DNA of 11,673 nucleotides from Armatimonadota bacterium (GCA_030612605.1 JAUWNO010000031.1:1-11673), one strand, 5' to 3'. Positions 1-6,312 are shown, counted from the stretch's first letter. Translations and numbers: made by a program. Notes: generated from the sequence alone by a model not told the origin.

Positions 1-24
1 ATCAAATTTATTTATTTTTTTCAT
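1..24 (-). CDS. Four-helix-bundle (S23/IVP-type) protein, second copy, 5' end only
   Basis: Only the first codons of this gene are inside the window; it runs off the left edge. Bases 1-48 are identical to 6134-6181, which carry the start of the complete four-helix-bundle gene at 5780-6157. The visible codons read MKKINKFD, as in that gene. I place the start at the ATG at 24-22 because a purine-rich AGGAAGAGGAAG lies directly before it. An in-frame ATG at 39-37 would add MRKRK. The copy shares its upstream repeat array with the first gene. Whether the rest is intact cannot be seen. Confidence 0.7.
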
Positions 25-39
25 CTTCCTCTTCCTCAT

Positions 40-265
40 TCATCATTCCTTGTTCATTATTCGATATTTTTCATTTCCTTCATCATTCTAAAATCATCAT
101 TCCTTGCCTGCCCCGTGAAATCTTTTTTTCTCTTATTTCAAATGGGGTTCATTATTTGATATTTTTTATTTCCCTTCATCATTCTAAAATCATCATTCCT
201 TGTTCATTATTCAATATTCTTTTTTCCCTTCATCATTACTTGTTCATTATTTTTTATATTTTCGC
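40..265 (-). repeat. AT-rich degenerate repeat array upstream of the second four-helix-bundle gene
   Basis: Read on the minus strand, the array consists of degenerate units of the form GAATAATGAACAAGGAATGATGA separated by short spacers such as TTTTAGAATGATGAAGG. About four units are visible, around 45-70, 97-165 (interrupted), 192-217 and 232-262. Bases 175-237 are identical over 63 nt to 6172-6234 in the array preceding the complete four-helix-bundle gene. The array lies between the 3' end of the malic enzyme gene and the partial four-helix-bundle gene. It probably provides the leader of that gene. No protein-coding signal is credible here on either strand. Confidence 0.75.
107..147. repeat. 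41-nt palindromic insert inside the repeat array
   Basis: The insert splits one array unit: CATCATTCCTTG before it and TTCATTATT after it rejoin exactly into the CCTTGTTCATTATT found in intact units. Its arms are CCCCGTGAAAT (111-121) and ATTTCAAATGGGG (135-147). They pair as CCCC/GGGG and TGAAAT/ATTTCA, with a small internal asymmetry and a T-rich loop. It looks like a miniature palindromic element or a recombination insert. It contains no gene. Confidence 0.55.
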
Positions 266-302
266 ACTCTTTCATCAAATAAATCTTTTCCACCATTCTC
301 GT

Positions 303-322
303 TCCCAAAGTCCTCTTTGGGA
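303..322. repeat. Perfect 8-bp hairpin, copy 1
   Basis: TCCCAAAG (303-310), loop TCCT, and CTTTGGGA (315-322) form a perfect hairpin. The surrounding 36 nt (293-328) recurs at 5578-5613 with two mismatches. It lies downstream of the malic enzyme gene, but no T-run follows the stem on the minus strand, so it is not a convincing intrinsic terminator. I treat it as an interspersed palindromic repeat. Confidence 0.65.
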
Positions 323-323
323 G

Positions 324-386
324 CGTTATTCCGTCATCCCGCAGCGTTTACTCCGACCTTTGACGGATACCGGAGGATTGATAACG
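324..386. repeat. Imperfect palindrome downstream of the malic enzyme gene
   Basis: The outer ends CGTTAT (324-329) and ATAACG (381-386) are inverted complements. Inside, CTCCG and CGGAG can pair in the segment around 350-375. It sits about 40 nt beyond the malic enzyme stop codon and directly beside the 303-322 hairpin. It may add structure to the 3' end of the transcript, but there is no downstream T-tract. It is probably a degenerate interspersed repeat. Confidence 0.4.
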
Positions 387-423
387 AAATAAGAAAGAGA
401 TCACTACATTATAGATAGCTTTT

Positions 424-2106
424 CTAAACCGCTTTATAAGGCAGGTAAATCGGCTGGAACATCTTGCTTTTAATAAATTCTAGAAGGTTTTCCGGTCTTT
501 TTGTCCAGGCAATGCCATTGGCATATGCAACTTCACACACAGCAAAAGCAATATGTGCCGAAATTTCTCTGATATCATTCAAATCAGGATAAACTCTACC
601 TTTTTTTAAATCCTCTTCTTTAACCAGATTTGCTAAAGTTTTTGCTGCTATATAAAACATTGAATCCGTTATTTTTGTAGCCTGACAGACAATAGCTCCC
701 AGACCAACACCCGGGAAAATATACATATTATTTCCCTGACCTGTGGAATAAGTTTTTCCTTTATATTTGATGGGATCAAAAGGACTGCCGCTGGCATAAA
801 CCACATTGCCATCAGTCCATTCATAAGCCTGTGTCGGTGTGCATTCCGATTTGGATGTTGGATTCGATAAGGCAAAAATGATGGGAGTATCTATATGTTT
901 TTTCATTTCACGAACTACTTGTTCATCAAATGCTCCTGTTTGTTTGCTCACACCCACTAATACTGTTGGTTTAACGGATTTCACAACTTCGAGAAGTGTT
1001 TTCTGGAATTTCTCATTTCTGGCGTATGCAACTTTATGTTCTGCCAGTTTATCACCGCGTTTAGATGTTACGAGACCTTTACTATCGATGAACCAGAATC
1101 TTTTTCGTGCTTCTTCTTTGGATAATCCTTCTTCCATCATTCCGGCAACTATCATATCTGCAATGCCAATCGCTGCTGAGCCGGCACCCAGAAAGATAAT
1201 TTTCTGTTCATTTAATTTTTCTTTGGTTATCCTCATTGATGCCAGAAGTCCTGCCAGAGCAACTCCGCCTGTTCCCTGAATATCATCATTGAAGCAAAGA
1301 AGTTTTTCGCGATATTTATTTAATAATGGAAAGGCGTGGTCATTCGTGAAATCCTCAAATTGAATTAATGCTTTAGGCCAGCGTTCATGAGCTGCAACGA
1401 TGAATTCATCGATTATTTCGTAAAATTCTTCGCCTTTTATGCGAGTGTGTTTTTCTCCTAAATACAAAGGATCTTTCAATAATGCTTCGTTATCTGTGCC
1501 CACATCGATTACTACCGGTAATTTTTTGGAAGGATAGATTCCAGCACAAGCAACATATAAAGAGAGTTTCCCGATTGGAATTCCAATTCCGCTTGCTCCC
1601 AGATCTCCAAGACCCAAAATCCTGCTGCCATCAGTAACGACGATTACATCGACCTCATCTTCCGCCCAATTATTAATTCTTTTTTTGAAATCTCCTTTAG
1701 CTTTAGCGGAGATATACATTCCTCTTGCTCGTCGGAAAAGATGACCAAATTGCTGGCACGCTGTTCCTACTGTGGGAGTGTAAACAATTGGAGTCAATTC
1801 TTCCAGATTTTTCAGTAGTAATGCATAATACAAGATTTCATTCCGGTCGTGCAATGCTTCCAAAAAAATATACTTTCCAATATCAGTGTCTTTTCTACGA
1901 TAATTTTCAGTAACCCTTTTTATCTGCTCTTCAAATGTGGATACATGTGGAGGAACTAATCCATAAAGGTTGAATTCATCTCTTTCTTTATCGGAAAATG
2001 CTGAGCCTTTATTCAGCATTGGATCGCGAATTAAATCCATTCCCCTTTTTTTCACATGAACTACTTTTTGTTTTAACTCGTCAATTTCATAACGTTTAAG
2101 TGCCAT
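424..2106 (-). CDS. maeA: Malic enzyme, large-type (NAD(P)-dependent malate dehydrogenase, decarboxylating)
   Basis: This 560-residue protein should convert L-malate to pyruvate and CO2 while reducing NAD(P)+, in the cytoplasm. Its length matches the large malic enzymes (about 540-570 residues, the E. coli SfcA/MaeA and eukaryotic type) rather than the short bacterial form. The N-terminal domain holds YTPTVG with the likely general acid Tyr109. VVTDGSRILGLGDLG (about 156-170) is followed by GIPIGK with the likely base Lys180. Metal ligands are visible as Glu251-Asp252 in FEDF and Asp275 in FNDDIQGTGG. A Rossmann motif LGAGSAAIG (306-314) and SNPTSKSECTP near the C-terminal third complete the family signature. 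The start is supported by AAGGAG, rather far upstream (about 11 nt). A 210-nt palindrome-bearing gap separates it from the larA-like gene, so it may have its own promoter. NAD versus NADP preference cannot be decided. Family assignment is very secure. Confidence 0.96.
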   Translation of the reverse strand: MALKRYEIDELKQKVVHVKKRGMDLIRDPMLNKGSAFSDKERDEFNLYGLVPPHVSTFEEQIKRVTENYRRKDTDIGKYIFLEALHDRNEILYYALLLKNLEELTPIVYTPTVGTACQQFGHLFRRARGMYISAKAKGDFKKRINNWAEDEVDVIVVTDGSRILGLGDLGASGIGIPIGKLSLYVACAGIYPSKKLPVVIDVGTDNEALLKDPLYLGEKHTRIKGEEFYEIIDEFIVAAHERWPKALIQFEDFTNDHAFPLLNKYREKLLCFNDDIQGTGGVALAGLLASMRITKEKLNEQKIIFLGAGSAAIGIADMIVAGMMEEGLSKEEARKRFWFIDSKGLVTSKRGDKLAEHKVAYARNEKFQKTLLEVVKSVKPTVLVGVSKQTGAFDEQVVREMKKHIDTPIIFALSNPTSKSECTPTQAYEWTDGNVVYASGSPFDPIKYKGKTYSTGQGNNMYIFPGVGLGAIVCQATKITDSMFYIAAKTLANLVKEEDLKKGRVYPDLNDIREISAHIAFAVCEVAYANGIAWTKRPENLLEFIKSKMFQPIYLPYKAV

Positions 2107-2316
2107 CTGGCTTCTTGCTCCTTATTTTTCTATTTTAAAGGGTTCTGCAAATGAAAAAAAGCATGTCTTTCTGAGGTTTCTTCCAAAGGTAATCTTCCGA
2201 AGAATCTCATTATAAGTGGAGTTCCTTCGAGAGAAAAGCAAGATGAATTCCTCAGGATGACAAAAACACCTAATTATGCAGAACTCTTTTCTACTTCAAT
2301 AAACTTTCCTCAAAAA
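2107..2316. other. Intergenic spacer between the larA-like gene and the malic enzyme gene
   Basis: The spacer carries no credible gene. It holds a long imperfect palindrome (2165-2261) and a short AT-rich leader containing the malic enzyme ribosome-binding site AAGGAG. No clear sigma-70-type promoter was found in the remaining sequence. Confidence 0.6.
2154..2261 (-). terminator. Palindromic repeat followed by a T-run, possible terminator after the larA-like gene
   Basis: GTCTTTCTGAGG (2165-2176) and CCTCAGGATGAC (2250-2261) pair at 10 of 12 positions. The interior contains further partly complementary CTTCGGAAGAT/TCTCTCGAAGG-like stretches. On the minus strand the stem is followed within about five bases by seven T residues (plus-strand A-run 2154-2160), as in an intrinsic terminator. 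The CTGAGG...CCTCAGGATGAC arrangement also looks like an interspersed repeat. The large loop makes terminator function uncertain. Confidence 0.4.
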
Positions 2317-3651
2317 TCAATCAATAAAAAGATCATCGAGTTTGAGATGATTTTTTGGTTTTTTGTCAGCCGGGCTATAGATGAATTTCCTCTTGTGTAG
2401 GATACGTGGTGCGATTCTGGGAACCGTTAAACTACCATCCATCAAAAAAAGAATTTTTTCATTACCCTTCTCCCTCAGACTGGCATCTATTGCTTCCTGT
2501 AAATCTCCAAATCCTTTAATAAAAATATGATTCAGTAATTCAGGTTCAAGCTTCGTGTAAGCCCAGATAGAAGCCCACTTCATGATTTCCGCCATTTTAG
2601 CTGCTTTATGATAACCCAGTTTGTATCCTTTGGCGATTTTATCAAAGACTTCATCAGGATTTCTGGCTTCACTTAACAGCTTTATAAAACTTTCTCCTCC
2701 GACTCCTTTCCTGCAACTTGCCACTAAAATGAGAATACCATTCGGATTCAAAGCAAGTTTACCATTATCAATCGCTTTCTGTGACTGATAAAAGTCGATA
2801 TCCATTGGATAAGGCGCAACTGATACCACGATATCCGCTCTTTCTCTGATTTCCACTGAAAAAACATCTTTTGCTTTTTCGCACGCTAATTTGAAAGCCT
2901 TGTGTGTTTCACCGCAAACACAAAAATAAATTTTATGGTCTTTGTTTAAGACGGTTTGAATTGAAAATATCTTCTTATCTTTTGCAATGAAATCGTAAGC
3001 TTCTTTTATATCATTTCTAACTGGATTCCCTTCTATAACTAATGCTTTAGCAGTGCCTTTTAAGGCCAGTTCATGATTTTGCTCGATTGTTTTGTGGGCT
3101 GCAATTCCGGGCAAAAAAGATTTCGCTCCACCAGTAAAACCAGCAAAATAGTGCGGTTCTACAGAAGTTATGTAAATTATTTTTTTAGCGTTCACAACCA
3201 TTTCATCGAAATAAACTTCTGTGCCATTTTCAGTTTTTCCGATATGGATGTTTTCTTCTTTGCTTTTTGATTCGTGTGAAAATATTTTTTTTTCTAATTC
3301 ATGATAATGATTCCCAAAAAGTTCAAGATATTCATCTTTTGATGGTTCTCTGTGGTCACCTGTAGCAATGAGAAATTTTATATTCTTGTCTTTAATTTTG
3401 TTCCAGAAAAGATCTATGATTCTCGCATTCGGCGTTGGTCTTGTAGCGTCATTTATGATAATGAGAATTGGCTCGTTGCCGCTTATAAAGTCGTCAAAAC
3501 TTTGAGATTCGACCGGATTATTGAAGGCTTCAAAGAGAACTTCTTTCTCCGGTCGAATCTCAACAGTATTCGGATATATTATTTCTCCGATATTTTGTTC
3601 CGGGAGTGATACTGTTAATTCTTCTCCCCAATAAGGAATATTTATTTGCAT
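2317..3651 (-). CDS. larA: LarA-family nickel-pincer nucleotide-dependent racemase/epimerase (candidate malate racemase)
   Basis: This 444-residue protein belongs to the LarA (lactate racemase) family, which uses a covalently bound nickel-pincer nucleotide to racemise or epimerise 2-hydroxyacids by hydride transfer. Key positions are intact: Arg71 in NDATRP, His100 in TGDHREP, then EPHYFAGFTGGAKSFLPG with His167 and the pincer-attachment Lys177, and His193 in TIEQNH. Tyr288 and Lys292 in FYQSQKAID have the spacing of the Tyr and Lys in characterised LarA. Its start codon overlaps the stop of the upstream malate dehydrogenase gene by one base (TAATG), so the two are probably translationally coupled. 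The substrate is not readable from sequence. Characterised family members act on lactate, malate and other 2-hydroxyacids. The position between malate dehydrogenase and malic enzyme genes suggests malate. The cofactor genes larB, larC and larE are not in this window. Confidence 0.88.
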   Translation of the reverse strand: MQINIPYWGEELTVSLPEQNIGEIIYPNTVEIRPEKEVLFEAFNNPVESQSFDDFISGNEPILIIINDATRPTPNARIIDLFWNKIKDKNIKFLIATGDHREPSKDEYLELFGNHYHELEKKIFSHESKSKEENIHIGKTENGTEVYFDEMVVNAKKIIYITSVEPHYFAGFTGGAKSFLPGIAAHKTIEQNHELALKGTAKALVIEGNPVRNDIKEAYDFIAKDKKIFSIQTVLNKDHKIYFCVCGETHKAFKLACEKAKDVFSVEIRERADIVVSVAPYPMDIDFYQSQKAIDNGKLALNPNGILILVASCRKGVGGESFIKLLSEARNPDEVFDKIAKGYKLGYHKAAKMAEIMKWASIWAYTKLEPELLNHIFIKGFGDLQEAIDASLREKGNEKILFLMDGSLTVPRIAPRILHKRKFIYSPADKKPKNHLKLDDLFID

Positions 3652-4583
3652 TAAATTAATTGTTCAGTTTCAATTTTTTCGATAACTTCCCTTACTTTAT
3701 CAGCAGAAAGATGCAAAGCCTGCTTCTCTTCCGTTGTCAGTGATAATTCAATTATTCTTTCAACACCATTTTGTCCAATTACAATCGGAACACCGGCAAA
3801 CAGTCCGTCAATTCCATATTCTCCCCGCAAATATGCAGAACAGGGAACGATTCTGTTTCTGTTTCGCACAATACATTCGACCATCTCAGCAGCAGAACTT
3901 CCGGGTGACCAGTAGGCACTTCCGGTTTTAAGATAGGCAACGATTTCTCCACCTGCTTTTCTGGTTCGTTGTATTAATTTTTCAATTTTAGCTTTTGGCA
4001 ATAAATCTGTAACAGGAATACCATGCACTGTTGAATATCGTGGTAAAGGAACCATCAAATCACCATGACCTCCAAGAACTAAAGCAGTAACATTTTTGGG
4101 ACTGACTCCAAGTTCTTCAGCTATAAAATATCTGAATCTGGAAGAATCTAATATTCCTGCCATTCCAATAACTTTTTTTAAAGCGAATCCTGTGACTTTT
4201 AAGGCAACATAGGCTAAAATATCGAGTGGATTGGTCACTGTAATCACAACAGCATTAGGGGCATATTTGGCAATATTTTCTGAAACAAATTTCATAATTT
4301 TCACATTATCGCGCAGTAAATCTTCCCGTGACATTCCAGGTAATCTCGGTTTCCCAGCAGTTACAACAATCACATCGGAATCCTCGATCTTTGCTATATC
4401 TGAATATCCATCGATATTAACATCGTATTTTCTGATAGGAGAAGCATGTACAATATCCAAAGCCTTACCTTCTGCCCATCCTTTGACAATATCGATTAAA
4501 ACTATATTAGCTACTCTCTTTTCAACAAGATATAAAGCTGTTGCTACACCAACGTTTCCACTTCCAATTATACTAACTTTCAT
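3651..4583 (-). CDS. mdh: Malate dehydrogenase (NAD-dependent), canonical paralogue
   Basis: This 310-residue LDH/MDH-superfamily enzyme should interconvert malate and oxaloacetate with NAD(H) in the cytoplasm. The Rossmann motif GSGNVG lies at 8-13, and Asp31 at the end of the second strand favours NAD over NADP. The substrate loop TAGKPRLPGMSR supplies Arg80 and Arg86. VTNPLD contains Asn118 and Asp121. LDSSRF gives Asp146 and Arg149, and GGHGD gives the catalytic His173. The motifs are of the archaeal/bacterial LDH-like MDH type. The start is preceded by a strong GGAGGT immediately after the stop of the upstream paralogue, leaving a 9-nt gap. The downstream larA-like gene overlaps its stop by one base. 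Every catalytic position is present, so this is the copy most likely to provide the MDH activity. Confidence 0.93.
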   Translation of the reverse strand: MKVSIIGSGNVGVATALYLVEKRVANIVLIDIVKGWAEGKALDIVHASPIRKYDVNIDGYSDIAKIEDSDVIVVTAGKPRLPGMSREDLLRDNVKIMKFVSENIAKYAPNAVVITVTNPLDILAYVALKVTGFALKKVIGMAGILDSSRFRYFIAEELGVSPKNVTALVLGGHGDLMVPLPRYSTVHGIPVTDLLPKAKIEKLIQRTRKAGGEIVAYLKTGSAYWSPGSSAAEMVECIVRNRNRIVPCSAYLRGEYGIDGLFAGVPIVIGQNGVERIIELSLTTEEKQALHLSADKVREVIEKIETEQLI

Positions 4584-4592
4584 GATGACCTC

Positions 4593-5516
4593 CTATATTC
4601 CCATCGATTCAATGGTTTTATTGATTACATCCGCTGATGCCTGCAGTTCTTCTCTTATAGGCAGGGATAATTCTATTTCAATTATTTTTTCAATGCCATT
4701 CTTTCCCAGTTGAACAGGTACACCCAGGCAAGTATTTTTAAAGCCATACTCTCCATCAAGACAGGTTGGCACACAAAGTATTGCCCTTGTATCATTCATA
4801 ATTGCACCAACAGTTTCCGCTATTGCAGCTCCTGGAGAATACATTGATGTCTGCCTTTTTAACATCGATAGAATAGTTGTTCCTGCTTCCCTGGCATCAG
4901 ATATTATTTTGTCGATTTTTTCTTTGGGAAGTAACTCTGTTATCGGAATGCCGCAAACCCGAATAAATTCCGGTGGAATAACTGTAAACTTATGATGACC
5001 TCCCAAAACAAGGGCACTAACTTCAACTGGTGTAACGCCAAGCTCACGAGCAGTATATTCACAAACACGAGTAACATCGAGTTTGCCAGCAACTCCAAGT
5101 ACTTTCATTCTGTCAAATCCGGTCTTTTTCCAGACGTAATAAGTTAGAGTTGTTACAGGTTCGGATAAAACAATGACAACAGCATCAGGAGCATACTTTA
5201 CAATATTTTCGATTATAGGATCAACAATCTTCATATTGCCTTCCAGTAATTCCAGGCGCAAAGTATTTGGTTTTCTTACATTACCTGCTGTTATGACAAC
5301 AACTTTTGAATCTTTAATATCTTCGATGTGAGATGATCCCTGAATTTTAATATCATACCCTCTTAAAGGTGAAGCCTCTGCAAGATCCAGTGCACTGCCC
5401 TCTGCTTTTCCTTCTAAAATATCTATGAGCATAATATTCGCAACACCCTTCTCAGCTAAATAGAATGCTGCTGCAACACCAACGTTGCCACTACCGATGA
5501 TTGACACTTTTTCCAT
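4593..5516 (-). CDS. Malate dehydrogenase-like protein, divergent paralogue with altered active-site motifs
   Basis: This 307-residue protein aligns along its whole length with the adjacent malate dehydrogenase, including GSGNVG at 9-14 and the NAD-type Asp32. It keeps Arg81 and Arg87 of the substrate loop, Asp147 and Arg150 in LDVTR, and His174 in GGH. Other usually invariant positions have changed: NP.D is replaced by EPVT (Glu119, Thr122), GGHGD by GGHHK, and PGM in the mobile loop by PNT. The protein could therefore bind NAD(H) but act on another 2-hydroxyacid, have reduced activity, or serve as a partner of the canonical enzyme. It starts at an ATG with AGGAG six bases upstream and is followed after 9 nt by the canonical gene, so the pair looks like a tandem duplication that diverged. 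Superfamily assignment is secure; the exact reaction is not. Confidence 0.85.
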   Translation of the reverse strand: MEKVSIIGSGNVGVAAAFYLAEKGVANIMLIDILEGKAEGSALDLAEASPLRGYDIKIQGSSHIEDIKDSKVVVITAGNVRKPNTLRLELLEGNMKIVDPIIENIVKYAPDAVVIVLSEPVTTLTYYVWKKTGFDRMKVLGVAGKLDVTRVCEYTARELGVTPVEVSALVLGGHHKFTVIPPEFIRVCGIPITELLPKEKIDKIISDAREAGTTILSMLKRQTSMYSPGAAIAETVGAIMNDTRAILCVPTCLDGEYGFKNTCLGVPVQLGKNGIEKIIEIELSLPIREELQASADVINKTIESMGI

Positions 5517-5587
5517 AATTTCTCCTATTTAAATTTTTCAACTAATCCATCACTTTATTTTTTTAATATCGAACAATCCATTCTCAT

Positions 5588-5607
5588 TCCCAAAGTCCTC
5601 TTTGGGA
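5588..5607. repeat. Perfect 8-bp hairpin, copy 2
   Basis: TCCCAAAG, loop TCCT and CTTTGGGA are the same 20 bases as at 303-322. The extended 36-nt match (5578-5613 with 293-328) differs at only two positions. It lies between the four-helix-bundle module and the mdh-like gene. No T-run follows it on the minus strand, so it is treated as a repeat rather than a terminator. Confidence 0.65.
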
Positions 5608-5613
5608 TCGTTA

Positions 5614-5715
5614 GAATATTGAACAAGGAACATCGATTTGTGATTTGAGAAGAATCCAAGGAACATAGATTGAAGAAGAATAATGAACAAGGAACATCGA
5701 TTTTTGATTTAAGAA
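5614..5715 (+). repeat. Three-unit AACAAGGAACATCGATTT repeat downstream of the four-helix-bundle gene
   Basis: The units are 5614-5651 (38 nt), a shortened 5652-5677 (26 nt) and 5678-5715 (38 nt). The two long units share the core TGAACAAGGAACATCGATTT and end in TGATTT(G/A)AGAA. The core GAATAATGAACAAGGAA is the same as in the array upstream of the four-helix-bundle gene, but here it lies on the opposite strand. The gene is thus bracketed by inverted copies. Confidence 0.65.
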
Positions 5716-5779
5716 GTAAAAATTTTGAACTATATTATTTTCCTTTATCATAATAATATCTTTATTCATTATATGTTAT

Positions 5780-6157
5780 TTAGTTTTTCAGCTTCTCATT
5801 TTTCTGAGCTGTTTCTACGCTTTTTACAAATATAGAAATCAACTCATTATTTTCATTTAGAGCTTTTTTGAGTTTTTCTTCTGATTTATTCAATTTTGTT
5901 CTATAAATTATCTTTAGACAAACAAATGTTTCTCGTAATTCTTTTAAAACAATTTTTATTTTATGAATAAAATCCTTTCTCGACTCTCCACTTTGTGCTT
6001 CTCCATAATTTAATGCTGGAGAAGTGCCGGAACGAATCAATTGTCCTGATAAATGATAACTAACTCTTGTTTTAGGCATAGAATCTGCAATTTCAATTAT
6101 TAAAACTGCAAAATCTATTAATCGTTCTTCTAAATCAAATTTATTTATTTTTTTCAT
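5780..6157 (-). CDS. Four-helix-bundle protein (23S rRNA intervening-sequence/S23 family)
   Basis: This protein of about 125 residues belongs to the small four-helix-bundle family first noted in intervening sequences of 23S rRNA genes (TIGR02436-type), which is related in fold to Avd of diversity-generating retroelements. The family core is clear: FDLEERLIDFA, GQLIRSGTSPALNYGEAQ and RKDFIHKIKIVLKELRET, then a helix with NELISIFVKSVETA. The function of stand-alone members is unknown. I start at the ATG at 6157 because AGGAAGAGGAAG directly precedes it; the in-frame ATG at 6172 would add MRKRK and has no obvious ribosome-binding site. The gene sits between fumarase beta and malate dehydrogenase genes with no metabolic link. 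It is bracketed by inverted repeats, and a second copy begins at the left edge of the window. This fits a repeat-associated, possibly mobile cargo gene. Confidence 0.88.
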   Translation of the reverse strand: MKKINKFDLEERLIDFAVLIIEIADSMPKTRVSYHLSGQLIRSGTSPALNYGEAQSGESRKDFIHKIKIVLKELRETFVCLKIIYRTKLNKSEEKLKKALNENNELISIFVKSVETAQKNEKLKN

Positions 6158-6169
6158 CTTCCTCTTCCT
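6158..6169 (-). promoter_or_regulatory. Purine-rich ribosome-binding site of the four-helix-bundle gene
   Basis: On the minus strand, AGGAAGAGGAAG ends immediately before the ATG at 6157-6155. It offers AGGA at a workable spacing of about eight bases. It is the reason for preferring this start to the upstream ATG at 6172. The same bases precede the second copy at the left edge. Confidence 0.5.
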
Positions 6170-6172
6170 CAT

Positions 6173-6312
6173 TCATCATTCTAAAATCATCATTCCTTGT
6201 TCATTATTCAATATTCTTTTTTCCCTTCATCATTCCTTGTTCATTATTCAATATTTTTTATTTCCTTCATCATTCTAAAATCATCATTCCTTATTCATTA
6301 TTCTATATTTTT
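6173..6312 (-). repeat. AT-rich degenerate repeat array upstream of the four-helix-bundle gene
   Basis: On the minus strand, three units of the GAATAATGAA(C/T)AAGGAATGATGA type occur, at about 6188-6214, 6230-6256 and 6281-6308. They are separated by TTTTAGAATGATGAAGG-like spacers. Bases 6172-6234 match 175-237 exactly. The distal unit overlaps the 3' end of the fumarase beta gene and provides its final codons and stop. Confidence 0.75.

Larger units (their letters stand above)
5517..5779. other. Repeat-bearing spacer between the four-helix-bundle gene and the mdh-like gene
   Basis: The spacer contains the ribosome-binding site of the mdh-like gene, a perfect 8-bp hairpin (5588-5607) and three plus-oriented AACAAGGAA units (5614-5715). 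An AT-rich stretch lies before the four-helix-bundle stop codon. No gene is supported on either strand. Confidence 0.6.

Noticed and set aside
40..265. Regularly spaced repeats considered as a CRISPR array.
   Set aside because: Units vary in length and sequence, spacers are also repetitive, and no cas genes are present.
303..322. Perfect hairpin considered as the malic enzyme terminator.
   Set aside because: No T-run follows on the transcribed strand, and the same cassette recurs at 5588-5607 in a different context.
156..418. Plus-strand short frames rich in F, S, H and I over the left repeat array, with a near-copy at 6197-6484.
   Set aside because: Their similarity is explained by the duplicated AT-rich repeat; composition and lack of a ribosome-binding site argue against translation.
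839..1279. Open frame of 146 codons on the plus strand opposite the malic enzyme gene.
   Set aside because: It lies wholly antisense to a strongly conserved enzyme and has no recognisable domain; it mirrors codon bias of the real gene.
4231..4713. Open frame of 160 codons on the plus strand across the junction of the two mdh genes.
   Set aside because: It is antisense to two well-supported genes and shows no family resemblance.
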